A stretch of 64,000 nt of DNA from Salvia splendens (GCF_004379255.2 NC_056053.1:18968188-19032187), one strand, 5' to 3'. Shown: positions 9,886 to 20,689, numbered from the stretch's first letter. Program-made: numbers and translations. Notes: generated by a model from the letters alone, not told the origin.

Positions 9886-10675
9886 TGAAATTATTAAAAT
9901 AGTGTACTTTTATTTTTTAGGATTTTAATTGTGTGCTTTTTATTTTTTTAGGATTTTAATTGTGTGCTTTTTATTTTTCTAAAAGTTTAAATTTTTTTTA
10001 ATGTTGTGTGTTTTTTAATAAAGTGTGTTTATTTTTTAATAAAGTGTGTTTATTTAAATTGAATTGGGTTGGAAATAAAAAAATGAAATTGAATGAATAG
10101 TAATTTAAGGAACGGAGGGTTGCAAGTTCCGTTCCTTAGTTAAGGAATGGAGTAAAAAAGTACAATGGGGCCCTCAAATAGTGGTTTAAGGAACGATATA
10201 GGAACGGTATAGGAACAGCGTTGTGGATGGCCTAACTATCACCTTACGAATCCACGGGCGTTGTCGTAGCATCTTCGAAAAACTCGAATCCTATCCAAAT
10301 CAATAAATAAACACCCATGAGTAATCACAAAATCTCAACAGTACATGTCACGTGTATAACAAATAAATATATTATTGTGGCTAGTGCAATCCAATAGAGG
10401 TCGTGGCCGTCGTGTCGGATGTTGTCGGGTAATCCAGGCAGATTATCAACGAAAATTTCGATGGATCCTGCCCGAGGGCCTTGAATATAGTACTTCTTCC
10501 AACCTCATCTTGCATTAAAATAAAATCCGATTTTCATACTAAAATAAAATAATCGGTATATACAACCTGTGGCAAAGTAACATGGTATTTAGGTGAGGCA
10601 ATTGCCCCTTTCAAATAACATGGTATTTAGGTGATGCAAATGCCCCTTTCAAACTTTCACATATAGTAATATATA

Positions 10676-10948
10676 GTTCCTTTGTCCTATAAAAATATGT
10701 GCACTTTCCATTTTCGTTTGTCTCGCAAAAACATGTGCATTCCATTTTTGAAAAGTTATTCCAATTTATTACTCTTATATTTCAACTTATTTACAACTTA
10801 TGTCACCATTAAACACTACTAAAATTGTGGGTCTCACTATCCACTAACAATACTTTAACTACCATTCTCCTCATCTCTCTTACTTTACCAATTGTGTCTT
10901 AATTCCTGTGTCGTATTAATTGCCCATATTTTCATGGGCCGGAGGGAG
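10676..10948. mobile_element. Stowaway-like MITE
   Basis: Flanked by TA on both sides. The left end GTTCCTTTGTCCTATAAAAA and the reverse complement of the right end, CTCCCTCCGGCCCATGAAAA, are diverged Stowaway-type inverted repeats. No coding capacity. It lies in an SSL1 intron. Confidence 0.75.
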
Positions 10949-11050
10949 TATAAATTTGCAAATTTATTCATCAAAATGTCCTCATGGTTACCCCTCTTAA
11001 ATTGAATTTCTGGCTCCGTCCCTATATGCAATGAGAGAAACTTACATTAC

Positions 11051-11353
11051 AGTTTCACAGACAATGACAAAAGTGTGATCAGCGGAGAGGGTGACGCCAT
11101 TAGCAGAGTAGAGGTCTTTCAATAGAACTGATGTTTTTTTGGTTGATGGATCATAGCTCAAGAATCTACCGTGAGGTCTGCCTACCATCAATTCTAAGAA
11201 GGCTTGATCGACGCCATATTTGTAGGAGGCATCGGTGAAGTAGAGCTTGTCGTTAGCGCCGATATCGACAGCATCGGTTAACTTGAATTTGAGGCCTTCA
11301 GCCTCATCAGTTAATACTTGTATTGCACCATCTTTACTAATGTTTAGCAGACC
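11051..11353 (-). pseudogene. SSL1 central exon
   Basis: The best preserved SSL1 exon, 303 bp. It follows an acceptor (TTACAG) and ends before a GTAATG donor. It reads GLLNISKDGAIQVLTDEAEG, then FKLTDAVDIGANDKLYFTDA, then [20 protein letters not shown], and ends SADHTFVIVCET, with no stop. These are core propeller segments of strictosidine synthase-like proteins. The matching exon of the second copy (33801-34033) is frameshifted and deleted at its 3' end. Confidence 0.88.
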
Positions 11354-11354
11354 C

Positions 11355-11826
11355 TGTAATCACAGTCACGAAGGCATATAATTTTTTTGGATTAGTTTGA
11401 AAGATTGAATCTCATGATTGAATATATTTATGTTTAATTCATGATATTTAATTTAGTTATATAATATTAGATGAATAATCACAAGATCAGAGCCATATTA
11501 ACCCTCTCTCACAAAAATAATTTAAATTAAAAAGAAAAAGAAAAAGATAATAGTAAGCAATAAATAGCAAGTGTGTGCTCATGTATATTTAAATTATCTT
11601 TCCAACCAAATAACTTTTTTTCCATAATTTAATCTTCATCGTATTATACTCATATTATAATCTTGTCAAAACAATTTAACAACACCTTAATATATTCACA
11701 AGACAATCATGTAGCATCAAATGTACGTAATACGTCATTGATTTTATATTATTCTTCCCTGTCTCATTCAAATAGCTTTTTTTTTATATTGGCATTTCCC
11801 TGTCTTCTATTTTATAACTTTCTCTG
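11355..11826. other. Intron DNA of SSL1
   Basis: AT-rich, no gene and no repeat ends seen. It lies between the central SSL1 exon and Harbinger element 4. The missing SSL exon was not found here. Confidence 0.5.
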
Positions 11827-12180
11827 TAAGGGTATCCACAGTGGTGATAGCCCAGCAATAGTCCAGCCATAGCTCAGCCACAAACTCCCTCTGCCACATC
11901 ATCAATACTAAAAATCCTCCTGTCATATCAGAAATAGCCCAGCCATAGCCTAGCCATATCATAAATAGCCCAGCCACATCAATAGCCACATCACTAATAA
12001 CACAATATACGGAATTTAATTTACGAGACATATACGGGAAACATTAATAATACTATTTTAATTTAAAAAAAAGTACAATAAATTAAAAAAGTACAATAAA
12101 TTTAAAAAAGTTTTAAAATTTTAAAAAAGTACATTAATAATAAAAATTACATTAAAAAAAAGTACATTACTTAAAAAAAA

Positions 12181-13668
12181 TCACTCGGTGGCTCCCTCGA
12201 TTCCGTCGTCGCCGTCGCCGTCGCCGTCGCCACCGTCACCGTCGTCGCCGTCGCCACCGTCACCGCCGTCTCCGTCGCCACCGCCTCCGCCGCCTCCGTC
12301 GCCACTGTCACTGCCGCCTCCGCTGCCACCGCCGCTGCCGCCTCCACGCAGATCGTCATTCATGCTCTCGAGCAATGTGAAGAGAAATCTCTTCTCCTGG
12401 GGGTCCGTTGCCGCTCGCCATTCGGCTAACGTCTTCACCATCATCTGGCGCGTTTGTTGACGCGCGAAGTACTTGAGATCCTCTGTAGACTGGCGGTCAA
12501 AGGGGGATGCCGACTGGACCTCCTGGGAACCCCCGACGACCCCCCTCGCCGCCCGTTGTGCCCGCTTTTGCCCAACGGGGCGAGGTCGGCGGCCGAACGA
12601 ACGAGGGTTGGGGAGCACCTGGTCCGTCTCGGGGAGGTCGTGGGAACCACCGCTGCTGCCGCTGAAATCCCCGGTATAGTTCAATCGTTGCCGTTTCGGC
12701 CAGCCAGCATTGACACCTACTCGGAATTTCTCAGAGTCGTTCAGCACAAGATAGCAGTTCCGGTAGGTGAAGTCCTTATACAACCCGGGCTGGGGGAAGG
12801 CTTTCTCCGCTATCCTCCTGTAGTCGTCCTCCGTTTGGCCACTACTCTGCATGCGGAGGGCGTTGGCGTACAAACCCGAAAATCGGGAGACGGCAGCCCT
12901 GATTCGGTTCCACGCCTTCCGGCAATCCTCCCCGTTGTGTGGCCTCCCCTCCGGGCAAAATCGCTGGTAGGCTGCTGCTACCTTGCCCCACATGTTGACG
13001 ATCCTCTGGTTATTAGAAACAAGAGGATCGTCGCAAACACTCACCCACGCCCTTGACAGGGCAACGTTCTCCTCGTCCGTCCACCTTCTCCGTGCCATGG
13101 GGTCATCCCCACCCGGCTGCGACGACTCCCCGACCTTCTTTCCCTTGCCCTTCTTCTTTGGGGCGCCACTACCCTGCACTGCTCCCCCCGTTTGAACGGG
13201 AGTTTCCAGAACTCCGAGACTATCAAACCCTAAATCCGCCAACGAAAATTCATCAAAACCGGTCGGCGTGAACTGCGCATCCGTTGGGGTCGATGTGTGC
13301 GACGAAGCAGTGCTGAAATCAAAACTGGGGCGATAGACGTTCCCCCACGTCACTTGCGTCGCCGGTACTCCCCCCGGCGTCCCCTGCGTCGCAGGTACTC
13401 CCCCCGGCGTCCCCTGCATCGCCGAACCTCCCCCGGGCATCATCTGCATATTGGGTGCCAACCCCGGCATCATCTGCATATTGGGTCCCCAACCCGGCAT
13501 CGCCGGGAACCCCCCCGGCGGACTCCCTCCGGTCGGCATCCCGGGTAGCATCTGCTGCCACGGGTACATGTTGTAGTACCCGGGCATCTGATTCCATCCG
13601 CCTCCAACGGGGATTGGGGGAGTTTGAGAACCACTCGTCCCTGAACTAGGCTCGTTGTTTAGATCCAT
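12181..13668 (-). CDS. Myb/SANT-like ORF1 protein of PIF/Harbinger, intact
   Basis: 495 residues, one exon. Residues 1-110 are rich in Gly, Pro and Met (PGMPTGGSPPGGFP, then short MQMMPG and TPGGVPATQ repeats). A basic stretch KKKGKGKK at about 178-185 may be a nuclear signal. The trihelix-type Myb/SANT-like domain follows, from RRRWTDEENVALSRAW through FCPEGRPHNGEDCRKAWNRI, to about residue 300. The conserved block YKDFTYRNCYLVLNDSEKFR is next, then a helical segment near 400-445 and a Gly/Ser/Asp-rich tail coded by GGC/GAC-type repeats. Homologous ORF1 proteins in Ping/Pong bind element DNA and act with the transposase in the nucleus. A TATA box at 13764-13757 and the shared start region with element 2 support the start. 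The copy looks functional but needs a transposase in trans. Confidence 0.92.
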   Translation of the reverse strand: MDLNNEPSSGTSGSQTPPIPVGGGWNQMPGYYNMYPWQQMLPGMPTGGSPPGGFPAMPGWGPNMQMMPGLAPNMQMMPGGGSAMQGTPGGVPATQGTPGGVPATQVTWGNVYRPSFDFSTASSHTSTPTDAQFTPTGFDEFSLADLGFDSLGVLETPVQTGGAVQGSGAPKKKGKGKKVGESSQPGGDDPMARRRWTDEENVALSRAWVSVCDDPLVSNNQRIVNMWGKVAAAYQRFCPEGRPHNGEDCRKAWNRIRAAVSRFSGLYANALRMQSSGQTEDDYRRIAEKAFPQPGLYKDFTYRNCYLVLNDSEKFRVGVNAGWPKRQRLNYTGDFSGSSGGSHDLPETDQVLPNPRSFGRRPRPVGQKRAQRAARGVVGGSQEVQSASPFDRQSTEDLKYFARQQTRQMMVKTLAEWRAATDPQEKRFLFTLLESMNDDLRGGGSGGGSGGGSDSGDGGGGGGGDGDGGDGGDGDDGDGGDGDGDGDDGIEGATE

Positions 13669-13756
13669 TTCTCGGTGTTGATCTTGTATAGAAATTAAGA
13701 TGGAGAGAGTACTCGTTAATACAAGTGATGCGAATGAAAATGAAGTGCAAATCGCG

Positions 13757-13764
13757 TATATATA
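13757..13764 (-). promoter_or_regulatory. TATA box of Harbinger element 4
   Basis: TATATATA on the minus strand, 89 bases upstream of the ORF1 start; identical in position to the box in element 2. Confidence 0.65.
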
Positions 13765-14188
13765 GTGTCTCGAAAATTTAAAAAAAAAACAAAAAAACCG
13801 CTGGGCGATCCCGACGCTGCAATGGCGCTGAGCGGATCGCCCAGCGCATCGCCCAGAGCCCGTCGACCGCCTAGCGCTAGGCGATTTTTAATTCCGAAAA
13901 ACCGCTCGGTGGTTTTCGGAAGCTGCAATGGTTCGCCTAGCGCCGGCGCTCGGCTAGGCGGTGCGCTAGGCGCCATTGTGGATAGCCTAAATGGACCTTG
14001 TTCTCCACTTGGAATATACTAATTACTTTTTCTTTCTATTTATTTTATTATAGATATTACTTATTGCATACTAAAATTCGTGTGATTCTAAATTTAATTT
14101 TTAGGGGATGAAGAGAATATATGTTACTGAATTTGGGTAACATAATTTTCGAATCCATTCCCTAAGAATATATGGGTTATAGTTATAA

Positions 14189-14302
14189 GAGTGAACTGCA
14201 CCAAATGGCCCTATCTTTTCGCTGTGTAACGGCAGAGACCCCTAACTTTTAAAAATCCCACCAGAGGGATCTAACAAAATATGTAATCACAAAACGTGTA
14301 TA
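14189..14302 (+). repeat. Left terminal inverted repeat of the MULE
   Basis: Begins GAGTGAACTGCACCAAATGG and matches the reverse complement of 20475-20587 with a handful of substitutions. It includes the word TAATCACAAA that recurs in the element's introns. Confidence 0.93.
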
Positions 14303-14903
14303 TTTTGCCATTTTTCGGACGAAAATGCCCAAATGGGCTGAAGGGCGGTTTAGACCTTTTACGTACTACACCTGCTCCCTATGCCTGCACATAGTCTGCA
14401 TGTGCAGGGGCTGTCTTGTCAAACAGTATAGTCGTCATAATTCCATTCTCCTATTTTCTTTCTTCATTCCCTCCCTATCCGTTTCATTTTCGTCTTTCAT
14501 ATTTCCCTCTCTAACATAATAGGCGATTATATTTTGTTCGGCATCTATTCGGCGTCTGGAAATTACGGGTTTTCATTTGGATTTCGCTGAATTTAAGGTA
14601 TCCACAAGGGTTTAAGCGATTTCAGCTGGAATTTTATTTTGCAATTAGTGGTTGATTTTTTTGTTGTAGGGTTAGCATCTGAAAAACTAATTTGCAATTC
14701 TTGGTCGAATTTAATGGTTGTAGGGTTACAGTCGGGGCATGTGGAAAATTTTGCTGTTCTTGGTTGAAGTTTACAGTTGGGCGAAAATTTTAGTTTTTGT
14801 GCTATGTGCTATCTTTTCGACGAAATTGAATTTAGGCCGTGTTGAATTCTTGCATTGCTGATTTGAATTTTATATTGTCAAATTGAATTCAGGTCGTGTT
14901 GCA

Positions 14904-15452
14904 ATGTCTTCTTCTTCTTCTTCTCAATCTTTCGGCTCAAGCTTCAATTGGAATTGGCCTCGTTCCTAAATTGTGAAATGTAATCACGATCTTGAGGCTG
15001 AGCTTGTGACATCTAGGACGGCTGCTAACCCGGGTAGACGTTACTATCGCTGCCTAATATGGAAGGTTAAAACCATGTATTTTGGTCCTTTTTTCCATTA
15101 ATTTTCTTGGCATAAAGATTAATGAGGAAGTGTTATGCAGGAAGATGATTGCAAGTTTTTTCGATGGGTTGATGCGAGTCTATCCCCAAGTCAAGACAGT
15201 TACTTTCAGGGAGTGAAACTTGAGCGAGACCAATTCGAATCTGAAGTTCGAGCCAAATCGGTACTTGAAGGTGTTCTGCAGGAGAAATTGTGCATGAAAA
15301 CTGAGGAGGTTGAAACCTTGAAGTTACAGCTGGGCATGAAAACTGAAGAGTGTGACGATTTGGCGCTAACAATTGGTAAAACGGCAAAAACTCTCCGATG
15401 GTTAAAAATCACTATCTTGTTCTTATGTATTGTAATTTTTCTACTGTTATAA
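14904..15452 (+). pseudogene. GRF-type zinc-finger / coiled-coil protein gene of the MULE, with an early stop
   Basis: Exon 1 is 14904-15065, intron 15066-15140 (weak GTTAAA donor, GCAG acceptor), exon 2 15141-15452. Exon 1 starts with a serine run and has TAA at 14967-14969. After the stop the frame continues with KCNHDLEAELVTSRTAANPG then RRYYRCLIWK, and exon 2 opens EDDCKFFRWVD; together these form the Cys/His pattern and NPGRxYYxC...CxFFxW core of a GRF zinc finger. Next come about 60 residues of coiled coil (MKTEEVETLKLQL repeated in part) and a hydrophobic C-terminal anchor ILFLCIVIFLLL. Without the stop the product would be about 157 residues. A shorter product could start at the ATG at 15135, without the complete finger. 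Function in the element is unknown; mudrB is the position analogue in maize but I see no similarity to it. Confidence 0.75.
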
Positions 15453-15530
15453 CATAGCTATGTCGTGTTCACTCCATCGTTATCTTCTGTTGTGGATTGA
15501 TTACGCTTTGCAAAGCTTTGTTTTAATCTA

Positions 15531-15685
15531 TGCCTGAAATTACGAATGAGGTTACTCAACTATGACTGAAATCACGACTGAGGTTAGTAAAATATGACCG
15601 AAATCACAAATGTTTGATGATGATTGTTTTCTTTATGCCTGAAATCACGAATGAAGTTACCCAACTATGATTGAAATCACAATCA
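15531..15685 (+). repeat. Degenerate repeats with an AAATCACRA word
   Basis: Between the two MULE genes, units of about 35 bp resembling GACTGAAATCACGACTGAGG recur at least five times with changes. This stretch separates the convergent gene ends and may hold their 3' processing signals. Confidence 0.7.
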
Positions 15686-15946
15686 CATACTATGTAAAAA
15701 ATGGATACAAACCGACGAAGTACTCTTATCAAATACCACCAAAATATGTCATGATATCATTTCTACCAAAATACTAGAGTAATTTGTTACAAACTAGTCT
15801 GTAACATACATAACATACATATCATATCATGATTGCCACCAAAATATACAAACTCGTAGTTACCATACACATCATATCAACACTGCCACTGTAAATTGTT
15901 CACCCATCCCAAACAAACACAAAGTTTAAAGATTAAGTAAAGCCCG

Positions 15947-18900
15947 TCAATCTTGATCACCGCGGCGGCCACATCTCTGAGGCTGAGTCCTGGTCCGAGT
16001 GCTTGGTCCCGGATTCGAAACATTAGGCTGCAACACTTAACAGCATAGTAAGTATATACTAGAAAGCACTGTGTACAACTAGAGAATATATGTTTATTGC
16101 ATATTACCTCTCGGCAATTATTTGACGATTCTGGCAAAGTACTCTCACCACGTTCACGTGACCCGTTGGGCTGCGAAGTCTCCCCAACCTGAGAACGGGC
16201 ATCTGTCCGAGGATCATTGCTGCATGTCCTCCTATTATGACCTTCTTGACCGCATCGACGACATTTCATCATGAAGGTGCGACGCAATGACTCACCTCCG
16301 TCCGCATGAAGACGAATCTGGGGCTCATCACATCTCCGTTTCTTCGACCTACCACGCTGTCGCTTTGTCCGCGGGGGCGCCAGTTCCAACGCACCAGCAC
16401 AAGTAGACTTGGGCCAATTGTCCACCCCATTGATGGGGTAAAGGACATTCTCGTACAGCATGATCATTGTGGACTTCAAATAATATCGAGAGACGAATCG
16501 CGTCACGTCGTCGCCATTCTTGTTGATTGTTGCGATAGCATGCGTGCATGGGATTCCGGTTAGCTGCCACAATCTGCAGGAGCATGTGAAATCACTCATG
16601 TTGACTACATATTGGCCAGACGGCCCAGTTACTTGGTACGAAGACTGTCCGTTCCATGTAGCCCTCCACGATGACACCCCCGCGTACCACTTGTCATCAA
16701 TCTCCTTGATAACATGAGGGACTGCGTGATCGTAACTTTTGATCCACTGGCCTCTGATCTGAATTCTTTCCATTTGACTTGTTCGAATCTCCTCCAACAT
16801 GCTGATAATTGCATTCTTTCGAGCCAATGTAATCTTCGAATTGAATGTCTCACAAATGTTGTTCAGGAGCACATCACAACAAGTGTGTAGAGAGAAAAAT
16901 GCCTTAACCCAGTTTTCTTTGGGAGCAACTCCAGAAAGCCACTGATGTGCTTGGGGATACTCGGTCTGCAAAGCATCCATCTTGTCCACATAATGTTCGA
17001 GGGTGGTACTCGAGGCAATCTCCCACAAACGTTCTTTGAAATTTTCTCCAACAAATCTCTTCTTGAAATTGTTGTTTATGTGCTGCACACAAAAGCGATG
17101 CTCGCTTTGTGGGAATTCCTCAGCAATCAATTTTGCAAGCCCCTGATGCAACACAACAAAACATTATCACAAAATCACAGTTCAAGTACATCATGTATTG
17201 ATCAAATCACAGATAAAATAAAATCACATACCACGTACATTATGTAATATTGAAATCACAACGACCATACCTTTTGTTGGTCAGACATAAACACATATCG
17301 TGGTCCATTTGCATGCAAGTTTAGGTCATCAGACAAGTACTCCACGAACCACTTCCACTTGATATAACTCTCGGCTTCAGTCACAGCCCAAGCAATCGGC
17401 CACCAGCCATTGTTGGGATCAATCCCCATTGCTGTCATGAGCTGTCCTCTGTACATCCCTCGCAAGAAACAAGCGTCGAAGAAGATAATTGGCTGGCATA
17501 ATTGCATCCATCCCTTTTTCAATAGTCCTAGGCAGCAGTAGAACCTCTGGAATCTCGGGCCCACGGCGCCAGAATCCCTCGTATTCTCATAATGTATATG
17601 AATGCTGGAATCAGGGTGTGTCCGCTCCAATTCGGCTTTGTAGTAGAACAAGTTTCTGTATTGGGTTGCCGCAGAGCCGAATATGTCGTCCAGTGCGTGC
17701 TCTCTGGCCCGATATGCCTTCATCCTACCTATCTTCAGGCCAAAATCTTCATCGACACACTGCCGTATAGCTGCAAGTGGAATGTGAGGGTTGGCTTTGA
17801 TCTTCTCCATATAACGCTCACCTAGCCACTTTGCCGTCAGCCACTTCGAATCCAACACCTGAGAGCATGTGTGCGCGTGATCGCGTTGCATATTCATCAC
17901 AACGCAATCATGACCGTTATGTATTTCGTGCTTCCTCAAGTATACATACCACTCACACCATTGCCCTTTACAAATGGCTCGAAGCTTGTCGCCGTCATTT
18001 CTTTTCACGTGCACCCGCCTTCTGGTCATTATTGCGTACTGTCTCAACACGTCATAGAAGAAATCCCTATGCTTAAAAACATCACCCGGCTTCCACACCG
18101 GAAGCTCATTACTCTCGAGCTTGATCGGGGTAAACTTTATGCCGCTCTTCTTCAAACCCTCCAAACCCTCCAAATCCTCGAGGTCATCAACATCTTGTAA
18201 CTCGTCCACAGCTTCTTCCTCGAAAAGTGGGTTGTCTGTCATGTTTCTCTTGTCCACATAAGGCGAATACTTCCTCCGCCGTTTATCCCCTGACCCCGGC
18301 TGGGCTTCTCCTTCACCCGGCTGGTCTTCGCGTCCACCTGGCTGGGCTTCGCCTTGACCGGGCTCGTTTTCGCCTTCAACTGGCTGGGCTTCGCCTTGAC
18401 CCGGCTGGTCTGCATTCTCTGGCTCCTGTCTCGCCTGTTGTTGGAAAATGGATTCGTAATATGAGGTGAAAAGCTGCTCATCTCGGCACATGTGTGCCAA
18501 CGAGATAAAATGGTTCATCTCATCATCTTCATCATCAGTCGGCGGTCCCTCGTTATGTAGATGGCAGCCGTCCGGAACGTACTCAAACGATGGAATGTAT
18601 ACCTCCTCTTGAGGTTCTACTCCTGGAACATCATGTACTTCCGGAATACCTTGTACCTCGGGTCCAGCTTGCACTTCCGGTCCAACATGCACTTCAGGCC
18701 CATCATGCACTTTCTGTCCAGCTTGTTCCACATCACGTTCAAGTCCGGGCATTAGCAATTCATCCGGAATCTCCTCTATAATGGGAACTTCCGCCTGCAA
18801 TTGACATTGCGGTTCGCCTGAAAAATCCAGGGTCTGGTTGTACACTCTTTCGCCAACATGCTGAACATCTTCACTATGAATAGATTGCCCCATCTGATTT

Positions 18901-19954
18901 AACATAAAATCACAAATGAACACCATACATACAAGCATAAATCACAACTATATTACAAAAGGTGTGCACTAACCTCTGCCACGCTATCAGGGTCTACAAT
19001 TGCTTCATCTTCATGCAAGAGAATCTGACCAAAAGATGAATCACATATGAATACCAAACATAAACAATAAATCACAAACATATTCCACAGTGGTGTACTA
19101 ACCTCTGCATGGTCTATAACTGCTTCAACCTCAACCTCATGTTGTTTAACGTGTTCACCTTTGCTACCTTCATCTCCATCTTCTACCTCAATCTCATCTC
19201 CATCTTCGCATTCATGGACATCTCCTTGTCCAATAACTCCATTGACTGCATCATTATCTTCAACCTCCACCACAACAGCTTCTGCTTGGTCTGCACTACA
19301 TGATGCAAATACATCCATCAAATTCTTACTTGCTGCATCCTCTTCCCTCTTCCATTCGCGACGTTTGTCTTCTAAGCTTTTGGTCAAATACTCTTCAAAC
19401 TCGATATCCCTGGGGTACCACTCAAGCATCAATAATGGTGCCGATGGTTTCCTCTGCTCCTCGTGCTGATGTTTCTTCCTTTTCGGTTTACTATTACTCT
19501 TCGGCACAATTGGGTCCGGTTCGTCAAGCTCTTCAATGACCACAGTAGTTTTTTTACAAGCGTTCACAAATTTTAGAAGCTCCTCCGCTTCTTCCCTTCG
19601 CTTCTTGAGCAAGGCGGCCGCCTCTGTCAGCTCCACGAGATAAATGTCAACAAGCTTTGTGCTAGTAGCCGCGACTTCGAGAAAAGGGGCCAGATGTGGA
19701 TCGTCCGTAATGGGCAGCAATGGACCTCCTATGTCCACGCCCATACAACCATAACTGTACATTGGATGAACGTAATAGAACTCACAGATGGTTTTCCTAT
19801 TGTACCCCAACCGCAACACCATTGCGGAAAGATCTAAGAGCTCAAATTGGCGAATCCAGCAATAGTCGAAGAATGTCAATTGCCCCCCAACATACTTCTT
19901 CTGCCCATTGATTTCGAAGATTGACCCTCCGTGATGAAAAGTGACGGAAAACAT
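15947..19954 (-). CDS. mudrA-like MULE transposase, five exons, intact
   Basis: Exons on the minus strand: 19954-19103, 19024-18974, 18893-17271, 17142-16108 and 16027-15947. All junctions are GT-AG and keep frame, giving 1213 residues. Order: PB1-like domain (1 to about 110, with GQLTFFDYCWIRQFELLDLS); acidic linker; short repeats QPGEGEAQPG near 480-520; Mutator DNA-binding domain (VFKHRDFFYDVLRQYAIMTR to HDCVVMNMQRDHAHTC); MULE DDE nuclease with D in IIFFDACFL, D in MSDQQKG and E in NNICETFNS; SWIM finger CSCRLWQLTGIPCTHA; CCHC knuckle CRRCGQEGHNRRTC. An upstream leader exon ending near 20143 (donor GTAAGT) and spliced to AACAG at about 19970 is likely noncoding. The protein would bind the TIRs and excise the element in the nucleus. 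No lesion is seen. Confidence 0.92.
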
Positions 19955-20474
19955 CCCGACATGGTCTCCTGTTAGGGGGTTTGTATAGAATTAGAAAACT
20001 TCCAAATTTAAACCAAACAATTTCACATATAAAGTCCTAATTTTCCAAACGCGACGACATCAAAACAATTTCACAAAACAACCAATTTTCGGAGCCATAA
20101 ATCACAGTCAAAATCGCTTGCTTGGAATTTTAAATTTGAACTTACTATATTCGTCTTTCGGAACAAAGAAATCCAGCCGAGGATTAGTAGAAAATTGTGG
20201 TGAGATACGGTTATGCAGACGAAAATGATGCAGTTGAAGTGGATTGGAGGGGAAAATGAAAGAGAAACTACCGCCTAATTGTTTTGGCGAAATGGCTACA
20301 AAATTGGAAATTACAATGCAGGTCCGAGGGTTTGAAAATAATAGGGGACAAGAACCATGCTTTGCAGTCACATCAAATCTTTTCGCTGGTCCCATCAATA
20401 GTCCATGCAGCAGTGGTGGCCATACAAAAGGCCGGTTTTGCCCTTCCAAGCCCTGAGGGTATTATGGTCCGAAA

Positions 20475-20587
20475 ATACACGATTTGTGATTACATATTTT
20501 GTTAGATCCCTCTGGTGGGATTTTTAAAAGTTAGGGGCATCTGCCGTTACACAGCGAAAAGTTAGGGCCATTTGGTGCAGTTCACTC
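20475..20587 (-). repeat. Right terminal inverted repeat of the MULE
   Basis: Partner of 14189-14302. In Mutator elements the TIR carries the promoter of the adjacent gene; here that would serve the mudrA-like gene, which is transcribed away from this end. Confidence 0.93.
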
Positions 20588-20611
20588 TAGTTATAAATAT
20601 GAGTTGATTGA

Positions 20612-20689
20612 TTGGAAATTTGAAATTAGATAAAATAATTAATCCCACGTTTGGAAATTTGAAATTAGATAAAATAATTAATCCCACGT
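20612..20689. repeat. 39-bp tandem duplication
   Basis: Two perfect or near-perfect copies of a 39-bp unit starting TTGGAAATTTGAAATTAGAT, just outside the MULE's right target duplication. Confidence 0.9.

Larger units (their letters stand above)
8122..10232 (+). mobile_element. PIF/Harbinger element 3 (transposase only), inserted in SSL1
   Basis: Flanked by TAA on both sides (8119-8121 and 10233-10235). The inverted ends are GAGCACCCGCAACGCTGT at the left and, reverse-complemented, GGCCATCCACAACGCTGT at the right. Removing the element and one TAA leaves the SSL1 last exon in frame, which confirms the ends. Subterminal DNA repeats CCGTTCC/GGAACGG many times at both ends. An AT dinucleotide run and poly-T lie at 8408-8467. 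It encodes only a damaged transposase. Confidence 0.93.
11830..13987 (-). mobile_element. PIF/Harbinger element 4 (intact Myb-like ORF1 only)
   Basis: Flanked by TAA (11827-11829 and 13988-13990). The inverted ends are GGGTATCCACAGTGG and, from the other side, GGCTATCCACAATGG. The left subterminal region has repeats of ATAGCCCAGC/AGCCATAGC-type words; the right has GCCTAGCGC and GATCGCCCAGCG words. It encodes one intact protein on the minus strand and no transposase. It is the same family as element 2, with opposite orientation in the window, and it lies in SSL1 intron DNA. Confidence 0.93.
14189..20587. mobile_element. Complete Mutator-like element (MULE), 6.4 kb
   Basis: A perfect 9-bp duplication, TAGTTATAA, lies at 14180-14188 and 20588-20596, the size expected for Mutator. 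The long terminal inverted repeats are about 114 bp with only a few differences. Inside are two convergent genes: a five-exon mudrA-like transposase on the minus strand and a two-exon GRF zinc-finger gene on the plus strand. The transposase is open throughout. The element lies between SSL1 exons. The closely matching TIRs suggest a fairly recent insertion. Confidence 0.95.

Noticed and set aside
20108..20449. 113-codon minus-strand ORF upstream of the MULE transposase
   Set aside because: Considered as a coding first exon. It has no recognisable domain and a donor splits it at about 20143; more likely a leader exon, so coding was not called.
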